DNA of 64,000 bases from UBA6627 sp965248675. Its GTDB lineage: Bacteria > Chloroflexota > Dehalococcoidia > UBA2979. The notes under the pieces are model-generated. The model saw only the letters and a list, made by a program, of their open reading frames with translations. It was not told the origin of the DNA and ran no database searches. Of this stretch, positions 52,951 through 61,185 are shown piece by piece. Each line of letters starts with the position of its first letter. Position 1 is the first letter of the stretch. A program made the position numbers and the translations under genes. Location: NCBI GenBank assembly GCA_965248675.1, contig CBDFJZ010000006.1, positions 248,001-312,000 on the forward strand, written 5' to 3'.

Positions 52951-54311
52951 CAGGCGCTCCCAATCGAGGCGGCGACGTCGCGGGCGCGGGCGGCTTGTTG
53001 CGTCGCCTGGGCGGCGCTGTCGCCGGTATATGCGACGGGATCGAGCAACTCTTCGATGCGCGTGGGGTCGAGGTGACCTTGCACCTCGGGGCGGGCGGCG
53101 AGGAGCGCCGCGAACGAGTCGCCTGAGACGGCGGCTTCCTGAGCGGCCTCGTAGACCGCGTCGTGGGCGCGCTGGCGGCCCAGCTCGCGGCCGAGCGCCA
53201 GCATCAGGCTCTCCGACATGATCAGACCACCGGAGAGATCGAGATTCTCGCGCATCCGCTCGGGGAACACGCGCAAGCCCTCGAAGAGCACGTTCATCCG
53301 CACGAGGATGTCACCGGTCAGCTCGACCGTGGGGACGAGCGCACGGCCGAGCATGGTTGTGCGGCTGCCATCCGCCTCGTGGTCGGAGAGCATCGCCTCG
53401 AGGGCGAGCGGGACGAGCGACCGGACATGGGTCTCGTCGGCCATGATGTCCTGGCACAGCTTGGGGTTGCGCTTCTGCGGCATCGTGCTGCTGCCGACGC
53501 TGCCGGTCGGGACGGGCTCCTCGACCTCCCCGAACTCATCCTTCATCAGCTCGCGGATCTCGCGCGCGACGCGGCCGCAGGTGGTGTCGACCATCGCGAG
53601 GAGGGTCACGTACTCGACGAGGTGATCGAGGATCGTGCGACCGGGCAGCGGCATCGAGCCGAGGCCGAGCAGCTCGCTCATCCGCGTCTGTAGCTGCTGG
53701 CCATGGCCCTCGAACGAGGCGGCGGTGCCGGCGCCGCCGCCGAGCATCGCGACGAAGACGCGTGGCTCGGCCTGGCGCAGGCGCTCGACGTGGCGGCACA
53801 GTTCGTCGATCCAGACGGCGACCTTGGCGCCGAACGTCGAGGGCACCGCGTGCTGGCCGTGCGTGCGCCCCGGCAGCGCGTCGTCCTTCGTGCGCTCGGC
53901 GAGGTCGGCGAGCCGGCCGAGCAACGTCCCGATCTGCGCGAGGATGATCGCGTGCGCCTTCTGGACCTGGAGCACCGTGCCAGTCTGCGTGATGTTCTGC
54001 GTCGTCGCGCCCCAGTGCACGTAGCCGCCGGCGTCGCCCTCGCAGACCCGATCGAGGTCCCAGATCAACGGCACGAGGCCGTGCCCGGTCACGCGCAGGC
54101 CCTCGATGATGCGCTCGGGATCGAGCAGCTCGAGCTTCGCCTTACGTTCGATCTCCTCGGCGGCCTCCCCAGGAATCATCCCGATCTCCGCCTCGGCCTG
54201 AGCGAGCGCAACCTCGACGTCGAGCCAGGACTGCCAGCGGGCATCGCGGCTGAAGAGGGCGCGGATGCCAGGATCGGGGATGCGAAGGTACGTGGGCTGG
54301 TCCTCGACCAT
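52950..54311 (-). CDS. Fumarase/aspartase superfamily lyase (PurB/PcaB-like)
   Basis: The 453-residue product starts at ATG 54311 after GAGGAG. It contains GHGLVPLIWDLDRVCEGDAG, YVHWGATTQNITQTGTVLQV, LPGRTHGQHAVPSTFG and the superfamily signature GSVGSSTMPQKRNPKLCQDI with the flexible Ser loop. The arrangement resembles adenylosuccinate lyase and 3-carboxymuconate cycloisomerase; the DUF6282 partner and absence of purine genes favour a catabolic lyase. Substrate unproven. Confidence 0.88.
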   Translation of the reverse strand: MVEDQPTYLRIPDPGIRALFSRDARWQSWLDVEVALAQAEAEIGMIPGEAAEEIERKAKLELLDPERIIEGLRVTGHGLVPLIWDLDRVCEGDAGGYVHWGATTQNITQTGTVLQVQKAHAIILAQIGTLLGRLADLAERTKDDALPGRTHGQHAVPSTFGAKVAVWIDELCRHVERLRQAEPRVFVAMLGGGAGTAASFEGHGQQLQTRMSELLGLGSMPLPGRTILDHLVEYVTLLAMVDTTCGRVAREIRELMKDEFGEVEEPVPTGSVGSSTMPQKRNPKLCQDIMADETHVRSLVPLALEAMLSDHEADGSRTTMLGRALVPTVELTGDILVRMNVLFEGLRVFPERMRENLDLSGGLIMSESLMLALGRELGRQRAHDAVYEAAQEAAVSGDSFAALLAARPEVQGHLDPTRIEELLDPVAYTGDSAAQATQQAARARDVAASIGSA

Positions 54312-54419
54312 GGCTCTCTCCTCGGGGTGCGCGGTCATCGGGACGGGGCGCCGCGGGCGGCATCGTAGCGCCTCGGGCGGACGCTGGGCGGCGGCCTCCA
54401 GCGCGAAGAGGAGCGCACG

Positions 54420-54425
54420 TATACT
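54420..54425 (+). promoter_or_regulatory. Possible -10 box for the hydrolase at 54467
   Basis: TATACT, preceded by G as at 16310, lies about 41 bases before the ATG and is followed by a GGAGGGG ribosome site at 54454-54460. No clear -35 box. Confidence 0.3.
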
Positions 54426-54466
54426 CGCGCCGGACCGCGAGAACCGCTGATGCGGAGGGGAACCGG

Positions 54467-55147
54467 ATGCCAGAGGTCGTCGCGAACGGGGTCAGGCACT
54501 GCTACGAGGTAACGGGCGACGGGCCGACGACGGTCGTCTGGATTCACGGGATCGGCGGCTCGCACCAGAACTGGACCGAGATCCTGCCGCGCTTCCCCGG
54601 CTTCAAGCACGTCTCGTACGACGTCCGCGGGATGGGCGACTCCGACGGCACCGAGGGCCCCGTCTCGCTCGAGGACTGGGCCGCCGACTGCAACGCGCTG
54701 CTTGACGAGCTGGGGATCGAACGAGCGGTCATCGCGGGCACCTCGATGGGCGGCGCGATCACGATGCGGTTTGGCATCGACTTCGCCGAGAAGGTGCAAG
54801 GGCTGCTGCTCCTCTCAACCTCGAGCCGCGTCGGCCCCGCGGCCACCGATCACTGGATAGCGCAGGCCGATCAGACGGAGGCGGACGGCCGCCCGCGCCT
54901 GGCGGCCGCGCAACGCGCGGTCGCGAAATACCACATGGACGAGGAGATCAAGGCGTTCGACGTGCCGGCGCTGATCATCGTCGGCGACGCCGACGAGACC
55001 ACGCCCCCCGGCGGCTCGGTGATCATGAGCCGCTGCATCCCCGACTCCGAGCTCGAGATCTACCCGGGCATCGGCCATTCACCGCTGAAAGAAGAGCCGA
55101 AGGCGGTGGAACGCGTGCGCGACTGGCTGCAGCAGTTCCCGAAGTAA
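54467..55147 (+). CDS. Alpha/beta-hydrolase
   Basis: A 226-residue compact hydrolase. The oxyanion motif is WIHGIGGSHQNW, nucleophile IAGTSMGGAITM, acid VGDADETTPPGG and histidine PGIGHSPLKEEP. The cap region is short, so it is nearer to the carboxyl-ester or enol-lactone hydrolase type (PcaD-like). A GGAGGGG ribosome site precedes the ATG. Divergent from the lyase/DUF6282 operon, with which it could share a substrate. Confidence 0.9.
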   Translation: MPEVVANGVRHCYEVTGDGPTTVVWIHGIGGSHQNWTEILPRFPGFKHVSYDVRGMGDSDGTEGPVSLEDWAADCNALLDELGIERAVIAGTSMGGAITMRFGIDFAEKVQGLLLLSTSSRVGPAATDHWIAQADQTEADGRPRLAAAQRAVAKYHMDEEIKAFDVPALIIVGDADETTPPGGSVIMSRCIPDSELEIYPGIGHSPLKEEPKAVERVRDWLQQFPK

Positions 55148-55266
55148 AGCCGTTCGGCCGCGAGCCCTGCGCTGGCCCCTGACGGGCGCTCGGCGGAGAC
55201 TGGGTCGCCAAACCACTAACGTGTCGCCCGCTCAGCGAGCCGGCGTACTCACTGAAGGAGCATCGA

Positions 55267-55851
55267 ATGGCTGACCGCGCGGTCGGGGCGATCGACGAAT
55301 TCATCTCGGCGCAGGGCGTCGACACCTCGGGCTCCGGTTGGCGGAGCAGCCTAACGAAACCGCCGGTAGCGGAGTTCGATGGCGACAGCAGCTACTTCTG
55401 GGACCTCGAGACGAACGTGGGCAAGATCGCGGTGCGGCTGCTGCCGGACGCGGCGCCGATGCACGTGTCGAGCACGATCTATCTCACGCGCCTCGGGTTC
55501 TACGACGGGCTGAGCTTCCATCGCGTGATCTCGCAGTTCATGGCGCAGGGCGGCTGCCCGCTGGGCACGGGCACCGGCGGCCCGGGCTACCAGTACGACG
55601 GCGAATTCGACTCGAGCGTGAAGCACGACAAGCCCGGGCTGCTGAGCATGGCGAACGCCGGCCCAGGCACCGACGGCAGCCAGTTCTTCCTCACCTTCGT
55701 CCCGACGGACTGGCTCGACGGCAAGCACACGATCTTCGGTGAGGTGGTCGACGGGATGGACGTGGTGAAGGCGCTCGAGGCCGAGGGCTCCCAGAGCGGG
55801 GAGACCTCGAAGCCCCTCGAGATCACGACGGCGACGATCCGCGTCGAGTAA
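55267..55851 (+). CDS. Cyclophilin-type peptidyl-prolyl isomerase
   Basis: A 194-residue protein without a signal peptide. The cyclophilin core shows FWDLETNVGKIAVRLLPDAA, FHRVISQFMAQGGCPLGTGT (with the catalytic FHRV), and MANAGPGTDGSQFFLTFVPT. It has an N-terminal extension of about 40 residues with IDEFISAQGVDTSGSGW. It accelerates proline isomerisation in protein folding. A hairpin at 55947 follows. Confidence 0.95.
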   Translation: MADRAVGAIDEFISAQGVDTSGSGWRSSLTKPPVAEFDGDSSYFWDLETNVGKIAVRLLPDAAPMHVSSTIYLTRLGFYDGLSFHRVISQFMAQGGCPLGTGTGGPGYQYDGEFDSSVKHDKPGLLSMANAGPGTDGSQFFLTFVPTDWLDGKHTIFGEVVDGMDVVKALEAEGSQSGETSKPLEITTATIRVE

Positions 55852-55946
55852 CTACGACTCGTTGGGTGCGCGAGGTGCCTCCACCGGAGACGCCTTCGAA
55901 GTCATTTGCGGACCTTTGTAGATCCCACCCACCCGCCCAGAATGTT

Positions 55947-55967
55947 TACGGGGGTGCTACCCCCGTA
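55947..55967 (+). terminator. Hairpin with 9 bp stem after the cyclophilin gene
   Basis: TACGGGGGT and ACCCCCGTA pair perfectly across GCT, 96 bases after the stop. There is no T-run. The G5/C5 core recalls the hairpin at 6412-6443, so it may be a dispersed repeat rather than, or as well as, a terminator. The rest of 55852-56117 shows no gene. Confidence 0.45.
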
Positions 55968-56117
55968 GCCCCCGGCCGCGACCCGCCTCGCGGTCGCGCT
56001 GGGACCGCTGGTCGCGATGCACCTCGCGGGCGCGCACGGGTGTCGGCCAGCGCGAGCAGCGCCGCAACCGCGCCATAGGGAACCCAAGGCGGGCCACACC
56101 GAACTCTTGAGGCGACG

Positions 56118-57425
56118 CTAGATCAGGTGCAGCTTCTTCGCGTCGTGGGTCAGCTGGTCGCGGAACTTCGGGTGCGCGAGGCTGATCATCGCCTCGGCGC
56201 GATGGCGCGTGGTCTTGCCCTTGAGGTTGGCGACGCCGTACTCCGAGGCGACGTAGTGCACCTCGTTGCGAGGCGTGGTCACCACTGCGCCCGGGGTGAG
56301 TGTCGACACGACCCGCGAGACCTCGCCGCTCTTCGCCGTCGAGTAGAAAGCGATGATCGACTTGCCGCCTCGCGAGTCAAAGGCGCCACGAGCGTAGTCA
56401 TGCTGGCCGCCGGTGCCGCTGAACTGGGCACTCCCCATCGACTCTGAGCAGCACTGGCCGGTCAGGTCGACCTCGATCGTCGAGTTCACCGAGATCAGGT
56501 TGTCGTTGCGCGCGATGTTCGGTGGAAAGTTGGTGTAGGAGACAGGGTGGGCCTCGATCAACGGGTTGTCATCGAGGAACTCATACATCCGCCGCGAACC
56601 CGCCGCGAAGGCGTAGAGGGCCTTGCCCGGATGGAAGGTCTTCTCGGTACCGGTGACGATGCCCTGCTCGACGAGTTCGACCATCGAGTCGACGAACATC
56701 TCGGTGTGGATCCCGAGATTCTTGTGGTTCGAGAGGCTCTTCGCGACGGCGTTTGGCACGCCGCCGATTCCGAGCTGGATGCAGGCGCCATCTGGGATCA
56801 GGTCGGCGATCAGCTGGCCCATCGCCTCGTCCTCGGGGCGGTCCGGGGGCACGGGCAGCTCGTTCAAGGGCGCCTCGTGCTCGACGACGACGGCGGCATC
56901 GGAGATGTGGACCCACGAGTCGCCGTGGACGCGCGGCATGTTCGGGTTGACCTCGAGGATCACGATGTCAGCGGCCGCGATCGCCGCCTTGGCGACGTCT
57001 ACATTCGTCCCGAGGCTCATGTAGCCGTGGCGGTCCATGCGCGAAACGCACGTCATCGCGACGTTTACGTCCATGAACTCGGTGATCAACCGCGGCACCT
57101 GGTGAAAGAACGCGGGGGTGAACGTGGCCTGGCCCTCGGCGATCAAGCCACGGTCGGCGCCGCTGGCGAAGATCGATTCCCAGTGGATGACGTCGCGCAC
57201 CTCGGGGGCGAGCACGGTGCGGGCGCTTGCCGCCATCGGCAGCAGGCTGGTCATCGTCAGGCTGGTGTAGCCACCATCCTTGGCGCGATCGGCGACCGCC
57301 TCGAGCATCGCGGGGGGCTCACCCACGGCGAGACCCTGCACGATGAACGATCCGTCTGGAATCAGCGCGGCAGCCTCAGCGGGCGCGCGCAGCTTGTTCC
57401 GGAACTCATCCTCCCAGCGACCCAT
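56118..57425 (-). CDS. Acetyl-CoA hydrolase/transferase family (4-hydroxybutyrate-type CoA-transferase)
   Basis: A 435-residue family I CoA-transferase. It has QGLAVGEPPAMLEAVADRA near the start, CIQLGIGGVPNAVAKSLSNH, LGIHTEMFVDSMVELVEQG and NSTIEVDLTGQCCSESMG, where the Glu of STIEVDL is the expected thioester-forming residue. GGQHDYARGAFDSRGGKSII and EYGVANLKGKTTRHRAEAMI close the domain. It moves CoA between short acyl groups. Last gene of the minus-strand run from 60447. Confidence 0.93.
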   Translation of the reverse strand: MGRWEDEFRNKLRAPAEAAALIPDGSFIVQGLAVGEPPAMLEAVADRAKDGGYTSLTMTSLLPMAASARTVLAPEVRDVIHWESIFASGADRGLIAEGQATFTPAFFHQVPRLITEFMDVNVAMTCVSRMDRHGYMSLGTNVDVAKAAIAAADIVILEVNPNMPRVHGDSWVHISDAAVVVEHEAPLNELPVPPDRPEDEAMGQLIADLIPDGACIQLGIGGVPNAVAKSLSNHKNLGIHTEMFVDSMVELVEQGIVTGTEKTFHPGKALYAFAAGSRRMYEFLDDNPLIEAHPVSYTNFPPNIARNDNLISVNSTIEVDLTGQCCSESMGSAQFSGTGGQHDYARGAFDSRGGKSIIAFYSTAKSGEVSRVVSTLTPGAVVTTPRNEVHYVASEYGVANLKGKTTRHRAEAMISLAHPKFRDQLTHDAKKLHLI

Positions 57426-57486
57426 CGTTACCCCCTTCGCTGCGGCGAATCCAGAGAATACAGTGAGAACGCGTGCAGTCGCGCCA

Positions 57487-57834
57487 CTACGGGGGTGATC
57501 GCAGAAAGTCGATCAGCGCGCTGATCTCTGCGTCCGTCAAGCCGGACCGCCGCCAGGCCGGCATCGCCGTGCCCGACCTGCCTCGGGCGATCGTCTCGAA
57601 GTAGAACGCGTCGTCCATGGTGAGCGAGTTTGGAGTGAGCGCCGGTCCTCGGGCGCCCCGACGGTCGACGCCGTGGCAGGACGAACAGTTGGTGGCGTAG
57701 AACTCCGCGGCGGTGCGACCGTCGAATGGCGCACCGCCGTCGTCCGGCACCGGCGTCGACGTGTCCGCTCCGCCGCCACAGGCGGCCGCGAGCGACGAGG
57801 CGCCCGCCGCAAGCGCCGCGAGGCTTGCCCTCAA
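57487..57834 (-). CDS. c-type cytochrome lipoprotein
   Basis: A 115-residue exported cytochrome. A lipoprotein signal (LAALAAGASSLAAACGGG) gives a lipid-anchored Cys at about residue 19, then a Pro/Asp linker. Haem attaches at NCSSCHG; the sixth ligand is the Met of GTAMPAW. The class I fold closes with LTDAEISALIDFLRS. It would carry electrons at the outer face of the membrane. It overlaps the LLM gene by 4 bases (ATGA). Confidence 0.93.
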   Translation of the reverse strand: MRASLAALAAGASSLAAACGGGADTSTPVPDDGGAPFDGRTAAEFYATNCSSCHGVDRRGARGPALTPNSLTMDDAFYFETIARGRSGTAMPAWRRSGLTDAEISALIDFLRSPP

Positions 57835-58757
57835 CGGCCCGCCCGGGCGACCGCGGCGAAGGCCGCCGCGATCGAGTCGTCGCGATCTTCCCCAACCAGC
57901 GGGTGCGCGAGCACCTCACCGATGCCGGCGTCGATCCAGCGCTGCAGGCCGGCGACGACCTCGTCCTCGGTCCCCGAAACCACGAGATCGTCGAGCAGAT
58001 CGTCGCCGTAGCCCTCAGAGACGTCGTACCCGGCGGCGGCGAACATCCCCTGGTAGTTCGGGACGCGGGCGTACATCGCAAGCTGCTCGCGCGCCATCTG
58101 GCGCGCCGCGTCGCGATTGGTCGTGACGGCGATCGGCACATGCGCGACCAGCGGCGGCGCGTCGCGATCGGCGCTCGCCGCGCCCGCCTCGAGCGCCGGC
58201 AATGCGATCTCGGACAGGTACTTCAGCGGGCTCACCCAGGAGATCGCGCCGTCGCTCAGTTCGCCGCAGAGCTCGTAAGACTTCGGCCGCAGGGCGGAGC
58301 CCATCACCGGCACCGGCGCGTGTGGGCTGAGGCGTGCGCGCGAGCTGACGTGCACGCCTGTGAAGTCGACGCTGCCCTCGTGGAGGAGGGTGCGGATGGT
58401 GTAGAGGTACTCGCGCAGGTTGGTGAGCGGCTTCGTGTACTCACGGCCGTAGGTGCGCTCGACGAAGAACGCGGTGGTCGGCCCGATCCCGAGGCGAAAG
58501 CGTCCGGGGCCCAGTTCCTGGATCGCCATCGTCTCCTGGGCGAAGGCGACGGGGTGGCGTGACCAGGTCTGGACAATCGCGTTGCCCAGGAAGATTCGTT
58601 CGGTCTTCGCGGCGGCGGCGGCGAAGACGGGCATCATGTCGACGCCGCCGGCGGCGCCCATGTTCGCCCACGCGGCCTGAACACCCGCGGCCTCGGCCTG
58701 GACGATCTGTTCCACTGCGGCGGGCGCGCTGCGAGCCTGAATCGAAACGCCGAACAT
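57831..58757 (-). CDS. LLM class oxidoreductase (F420-dependent type)
   Basis: A 308-residue protein beginning MFGVSIQARSAPAAVEQIVQ and containing AEAAGVQAAWANMGAAGGVD, AFAQETMAIQELGPGRFRLG, IGPTTAFFVERTYGREY and VPVMGSALRPKSYELCGELS. This layout is nearer to methylenetetrahydromethanopterin reductase and other F420-dependent members than to luciferase. Translational coupling to an exported cytochrome is unusual. Cofactor not certain. Confidence 0.87.
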   Translation of the reverse strand: MFGVSIQARSAPAAVEQIVQAEAAGVQAAWANMGAAGGVDMMPVFAAAAAKTERIFLGNAIVQTWSRHPVAFAQETMAIQELGPGRFRLGIGPTTAFFVERTYGREYTKPLTNLREYLYTIRTLLHEGSVDFTGVHVSSRARLSPHAPVPVMGSALRPKSYELCGELSDGAISWVSPLKYLSEIALPALEAGAASADRDAPPLVAHVPIAVTTNRDAARQMAREQLAMYARVPNYQGMFAAAGYDVSEGYGDDLLDDLVVSGTEDEVVAGLQRWIDAGIGEVLAHPLVGEDRDDSIAAAFAAVARAGR

Positions 58758-58814
58758 GAAGAGGCCTCTCTACCAGTACCCGTGTGGGCTACACGGTCCC
58801 GCTACACATGACTG

Positions 58815-59648
58815 TTACGCGTGCACCACGATCGCGCCGTCCACGACCACGCTTTCGCTGTCCACGAACGCCGCCAGTTCCGAGCACAGATACACCAGCG
58901 CGCCCTGCAGGTCCTCGGGCTTGCCGAGGCGTCGCAGCGGGATGTAGCGCTCGAGGATCGCGTGGATCTCCTCGTCGCTCTGCACGCCCGGCACATCGTC
59001 GAAGAAGCCGAGGCCGAGCGAGTTCACGGTGACGCCGGAGCGCCCCCACTCGAGGCCTAGCGACTTCGTGTAGCCCATCACGGCGCCCTGGGAGGCGCCG
59101 AAGAGCGCGGCGTTCGGGATCCCTCGGTCGTGGAGGATCGAGACGAGCGTGACGATCCGCCCGTACCCACGCTCGACCATGCGCCGGCCGACCGCCTGCG
59201 TCGCGACGAAGACGGACGTCGCGTTGCGATCGAGCTCGCGCTGCCACTCGGCGAGGCTGCTGTTCAGCACGGGCTTGATGTTCGCCCCGTGCTGCGCGTT
59301 GACGAGGATGTCGAACGGCGCGACCTCGGCCTCGAGATCGACGACTGCCTCGTCGACGGCGCCCGGATCGGTGAGGTCGACACGACGGAGGCCGCCGCGC
59401 CGCCCGAGCGCTGCGATCTCCTCGGCGATGCCCGTCGCCGTCGCCCCCTCTTCGGCGTCGTCGGCGAGCGTCGTCACCGAGACGTCGGCGCCGGCCTCGG
59501 CGAGCGCGAGGGCGAGCGCGCGACCGAGCGGGCCGATCGCGCCAGTGACGAGGGCGTGACGGCCGCTGAGGTCAAACGGATTCACGCCGCCGAGGTCGTA
59601 CTCGTCGTCAGGGACGGCCATCGTCGGCACGGGGATCTGCTCAGCCAT
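58815..59648 (-). CDS. SDR-fold protein lacking the catalytic Tyr and Lys
   Basis: The 277-residue product starts at ATG 59648. The NAD(P) motif is kept (LVTGAIGPLGRALALALAEA), but NNAG is replaced by NAQHG, and the active site YxxxK by F-G-A-S-Q in AALFGASQGAVMGYTKSLGL. The N terminus has an extension of about 30 residues. It therefore cannot use the standard SDR mechanism. It lies 4 bases downstream of a canonical SDR and may be a structural partner, as in BbsCD of anaerobic toluene degradation, where one SDR subunit is inactive. Confidence 0.85.
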   Translation of the reverse strand: MAEQIPVPTMAVPDDEYDLGGVNPFDLSGRHALVTGAIGPLGRALALALAEAGADVSVTTLADDAEEGATATGIAEEIAALGRRGGLRRVDLTDPGAVDEAVVDLEAEVAPFDILVNAQHGANIKPVLNSSLAEWQRELDRNATSVFVATQAVGRRMVERGYGRIVTLVSILHDRGIPNAALFGASQGAVMGYTKSLGLEWGRSGVTVNSLGLGFFDDVPGVQSDEEIHAILERYIPLRRLGKPEDLQGALVYLCSELAAFVDSESVVVDGAIVVHA

Positions 59649-59652
59649 CGGA

Positions 59653-60447
59653 CTATCCTTCCGCCACCGGCGCGTATCCCGCCGGGAGCAAGCCACCGGC
59701 GATCGCGCCGCCATCGAGGAGCACGGTTTCGCCCGACATGTAGGACGACGCGTCGGAGGCGAGGAAGACCGAGAGCGGCCCCATCTCGCGCGGCCAACCG
59801 GTCCGTCCCACCGGTTGGCCGCCGCCTCGCTGCTCTCGCAGGTTGAGCTCGATCTCCTTCGGGATCAGTCCCGGCGCGATGCAGGTGCAGCGAATGTTCT
59901 CGCGCGCATAGGTCATCGCCAGCGCCTTGGTCAACTGGATTACGCCGCCCTTGGCGATCGAGTACATGAAGTTGTTGCGGCCGCCTCGATACCCCCAGCC
60001 AGAGGTGAGATTGATGATGTTGCCGCCGCCATGTTCGAGGAAGTGCGGGACAATCGCGCGCGAGCAGTAGAAGGCCGAGCTGAGGTTGACGTCGATGCCG
60101 ATCCGCCAGTCGTCGTCGTCCAGCTCGGGAAAGGTCTTGCCGCGCCCACGGTCGGTGATGCCGGCGTTGTTGACGAGGATGTCGACGCGCCCGAACTTCG
60201 CGATCGCGTCCTCGGCCATCGCGTTCACCTGCTCGGTGACCGTGACGTCGGCGGAGCCAACCTCCATCCGTCGCCCCTTGGCCTCGACGAGCGCCTTCGT
60301 CTTCTCGAGCGGATCGATGCGCCGCGCGGCGCCATAGACGTCGGCGCCGGCGTCGGCCATGGCCAGCGCCATCGCCCGCCCGAGGCCGGTCCCGGCCCCG
60401 GTGATGATCGCGGTCTTGCCGCTCAGATCGAACTTCTCGAGGACCAT
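59653..60447 (-). CDS. Short-chain dehydrogenase/reductase
   Basis: A 264-residue classical SDR. The cofactor motif is AIITGAGTGLGRAMALAMAD, NNAG is intact (DILVNNAGITDRG), and the catalytic residues are Ser in INLTSGWGYRG and Tyr/Lys in YSIAKGGVIQLTKALA. The end (SYMSGETVLLDGGAIAGG) is typical. Arg in GAARRID suggests NADP(H) preference but this is weak evidence. First gene of the run; probably pairs with the next gene's pseudoenzyme. Confidence 0.93.
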   Translation of the reverse strand: MVLEKFDLSGKTAIITGAGTGLGRAMALAMADAGADVYGAARRIDPLEKTKALVEAKGRRMEVGSADVTVTEQVNAMAEDAIAKFGRVDILVNNAGITDRGRGKTFPELDDDDWRIGIDVNLSSAFYCSRAIVPHFLEHGGGNIINLTSGWGYRGGRNNFMYSIAKGGVIQLTKALAMTYARENIRCTCIAPGLIPKEIELNLREQRGGGQPVGRTGWPREMGPLSVFLASDASSYMSGETVLLDGGAIAGGLLPAGYAPVAEG

Positions 60448-60638
60448 CTGCTGCTCTCTTCCGCGGCCGCCTCGAAGACGTCAACGGCGCCTCGGGACGG
60501 GCGTGATGATAGCCGTAGCGGCGCACTGATGCCTGCCGTGGCGTGGCGGGCGGCGGGGCGATCCGGATCCGAACCTGCTGACGCTGAAGCAACTCGGCCT
60601 CAACGATGGCGGCTGATCGCGTTGTCCGCGGAGCGCCC

Positions 60639-61185
60639 GTGGATATCCGTCGCGTCCTGCTGCCGATCCTGCTCACGCTCGCCGGGGCCGCCGCTGCCTG
60701 CAGCGGTGGCGACGACGGCGGCGAAGCCACCGCATCGGGCGGAGACGGCTTGCTGGCTTCGGGTGACGGCCCGATCGCGGTCAGCATCGAGGTCGCCTCC
60801 GGACCGCACGCCGAGGGCGAGACGATCGACGTGACCGTACGCCTCGAAAACGTGTCCGCGGACGCGGTTACGGTGGTTGCGCCCGTTCCGAGTGCCGGCA
60901 CCGGTGATCTTCATCGTGACCGACGCCGACGGCCTCGAGGCGGGGTACGAGGGTTTCTTCGGCGAGCGCCGGCCGCTGGCCGCCGACCGCTTCGTCGAGC
61001 TCGCCCCGGGTGAATCCGTCGACGCGACGTTTGACCTCGGGGACGGCTACTTCCTGCCGGCTGGTGAGTACGAGGTGATCGCCTCGTACCGGAACGCCGA
61101 CGACGGTGCCGATCACGGCCTGTCGGCGTTCCTGACCGGTGACGACGACTTCAGCTCGCCTCCCGCGACGATCGAGGTGGAGTGA
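60639..61185 (+). pseudogene. Secreted lipoprotein, frameshifted
   Basis: GTG 60639 (GGAG upstream) opens MDIRRVLLPILLTLAGAAAA and the lipobox Cys, then a Gly/Asp linker and PIAVSIEVASGPHAEGETID. Near 60879 one extra G breaks the frame; removing it gives DAVTVVRPFRVPAPVIFIVT, then LEAGYEGFFGERRPLAADRF and GDGYFLPAGEYEVIASYRN to TGA 61185. The repaired product of about 180 residues has one Ig-like (BsuPI-like) domain. Its stop overlaps the next start (TGATG). Confidence 0.65.
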
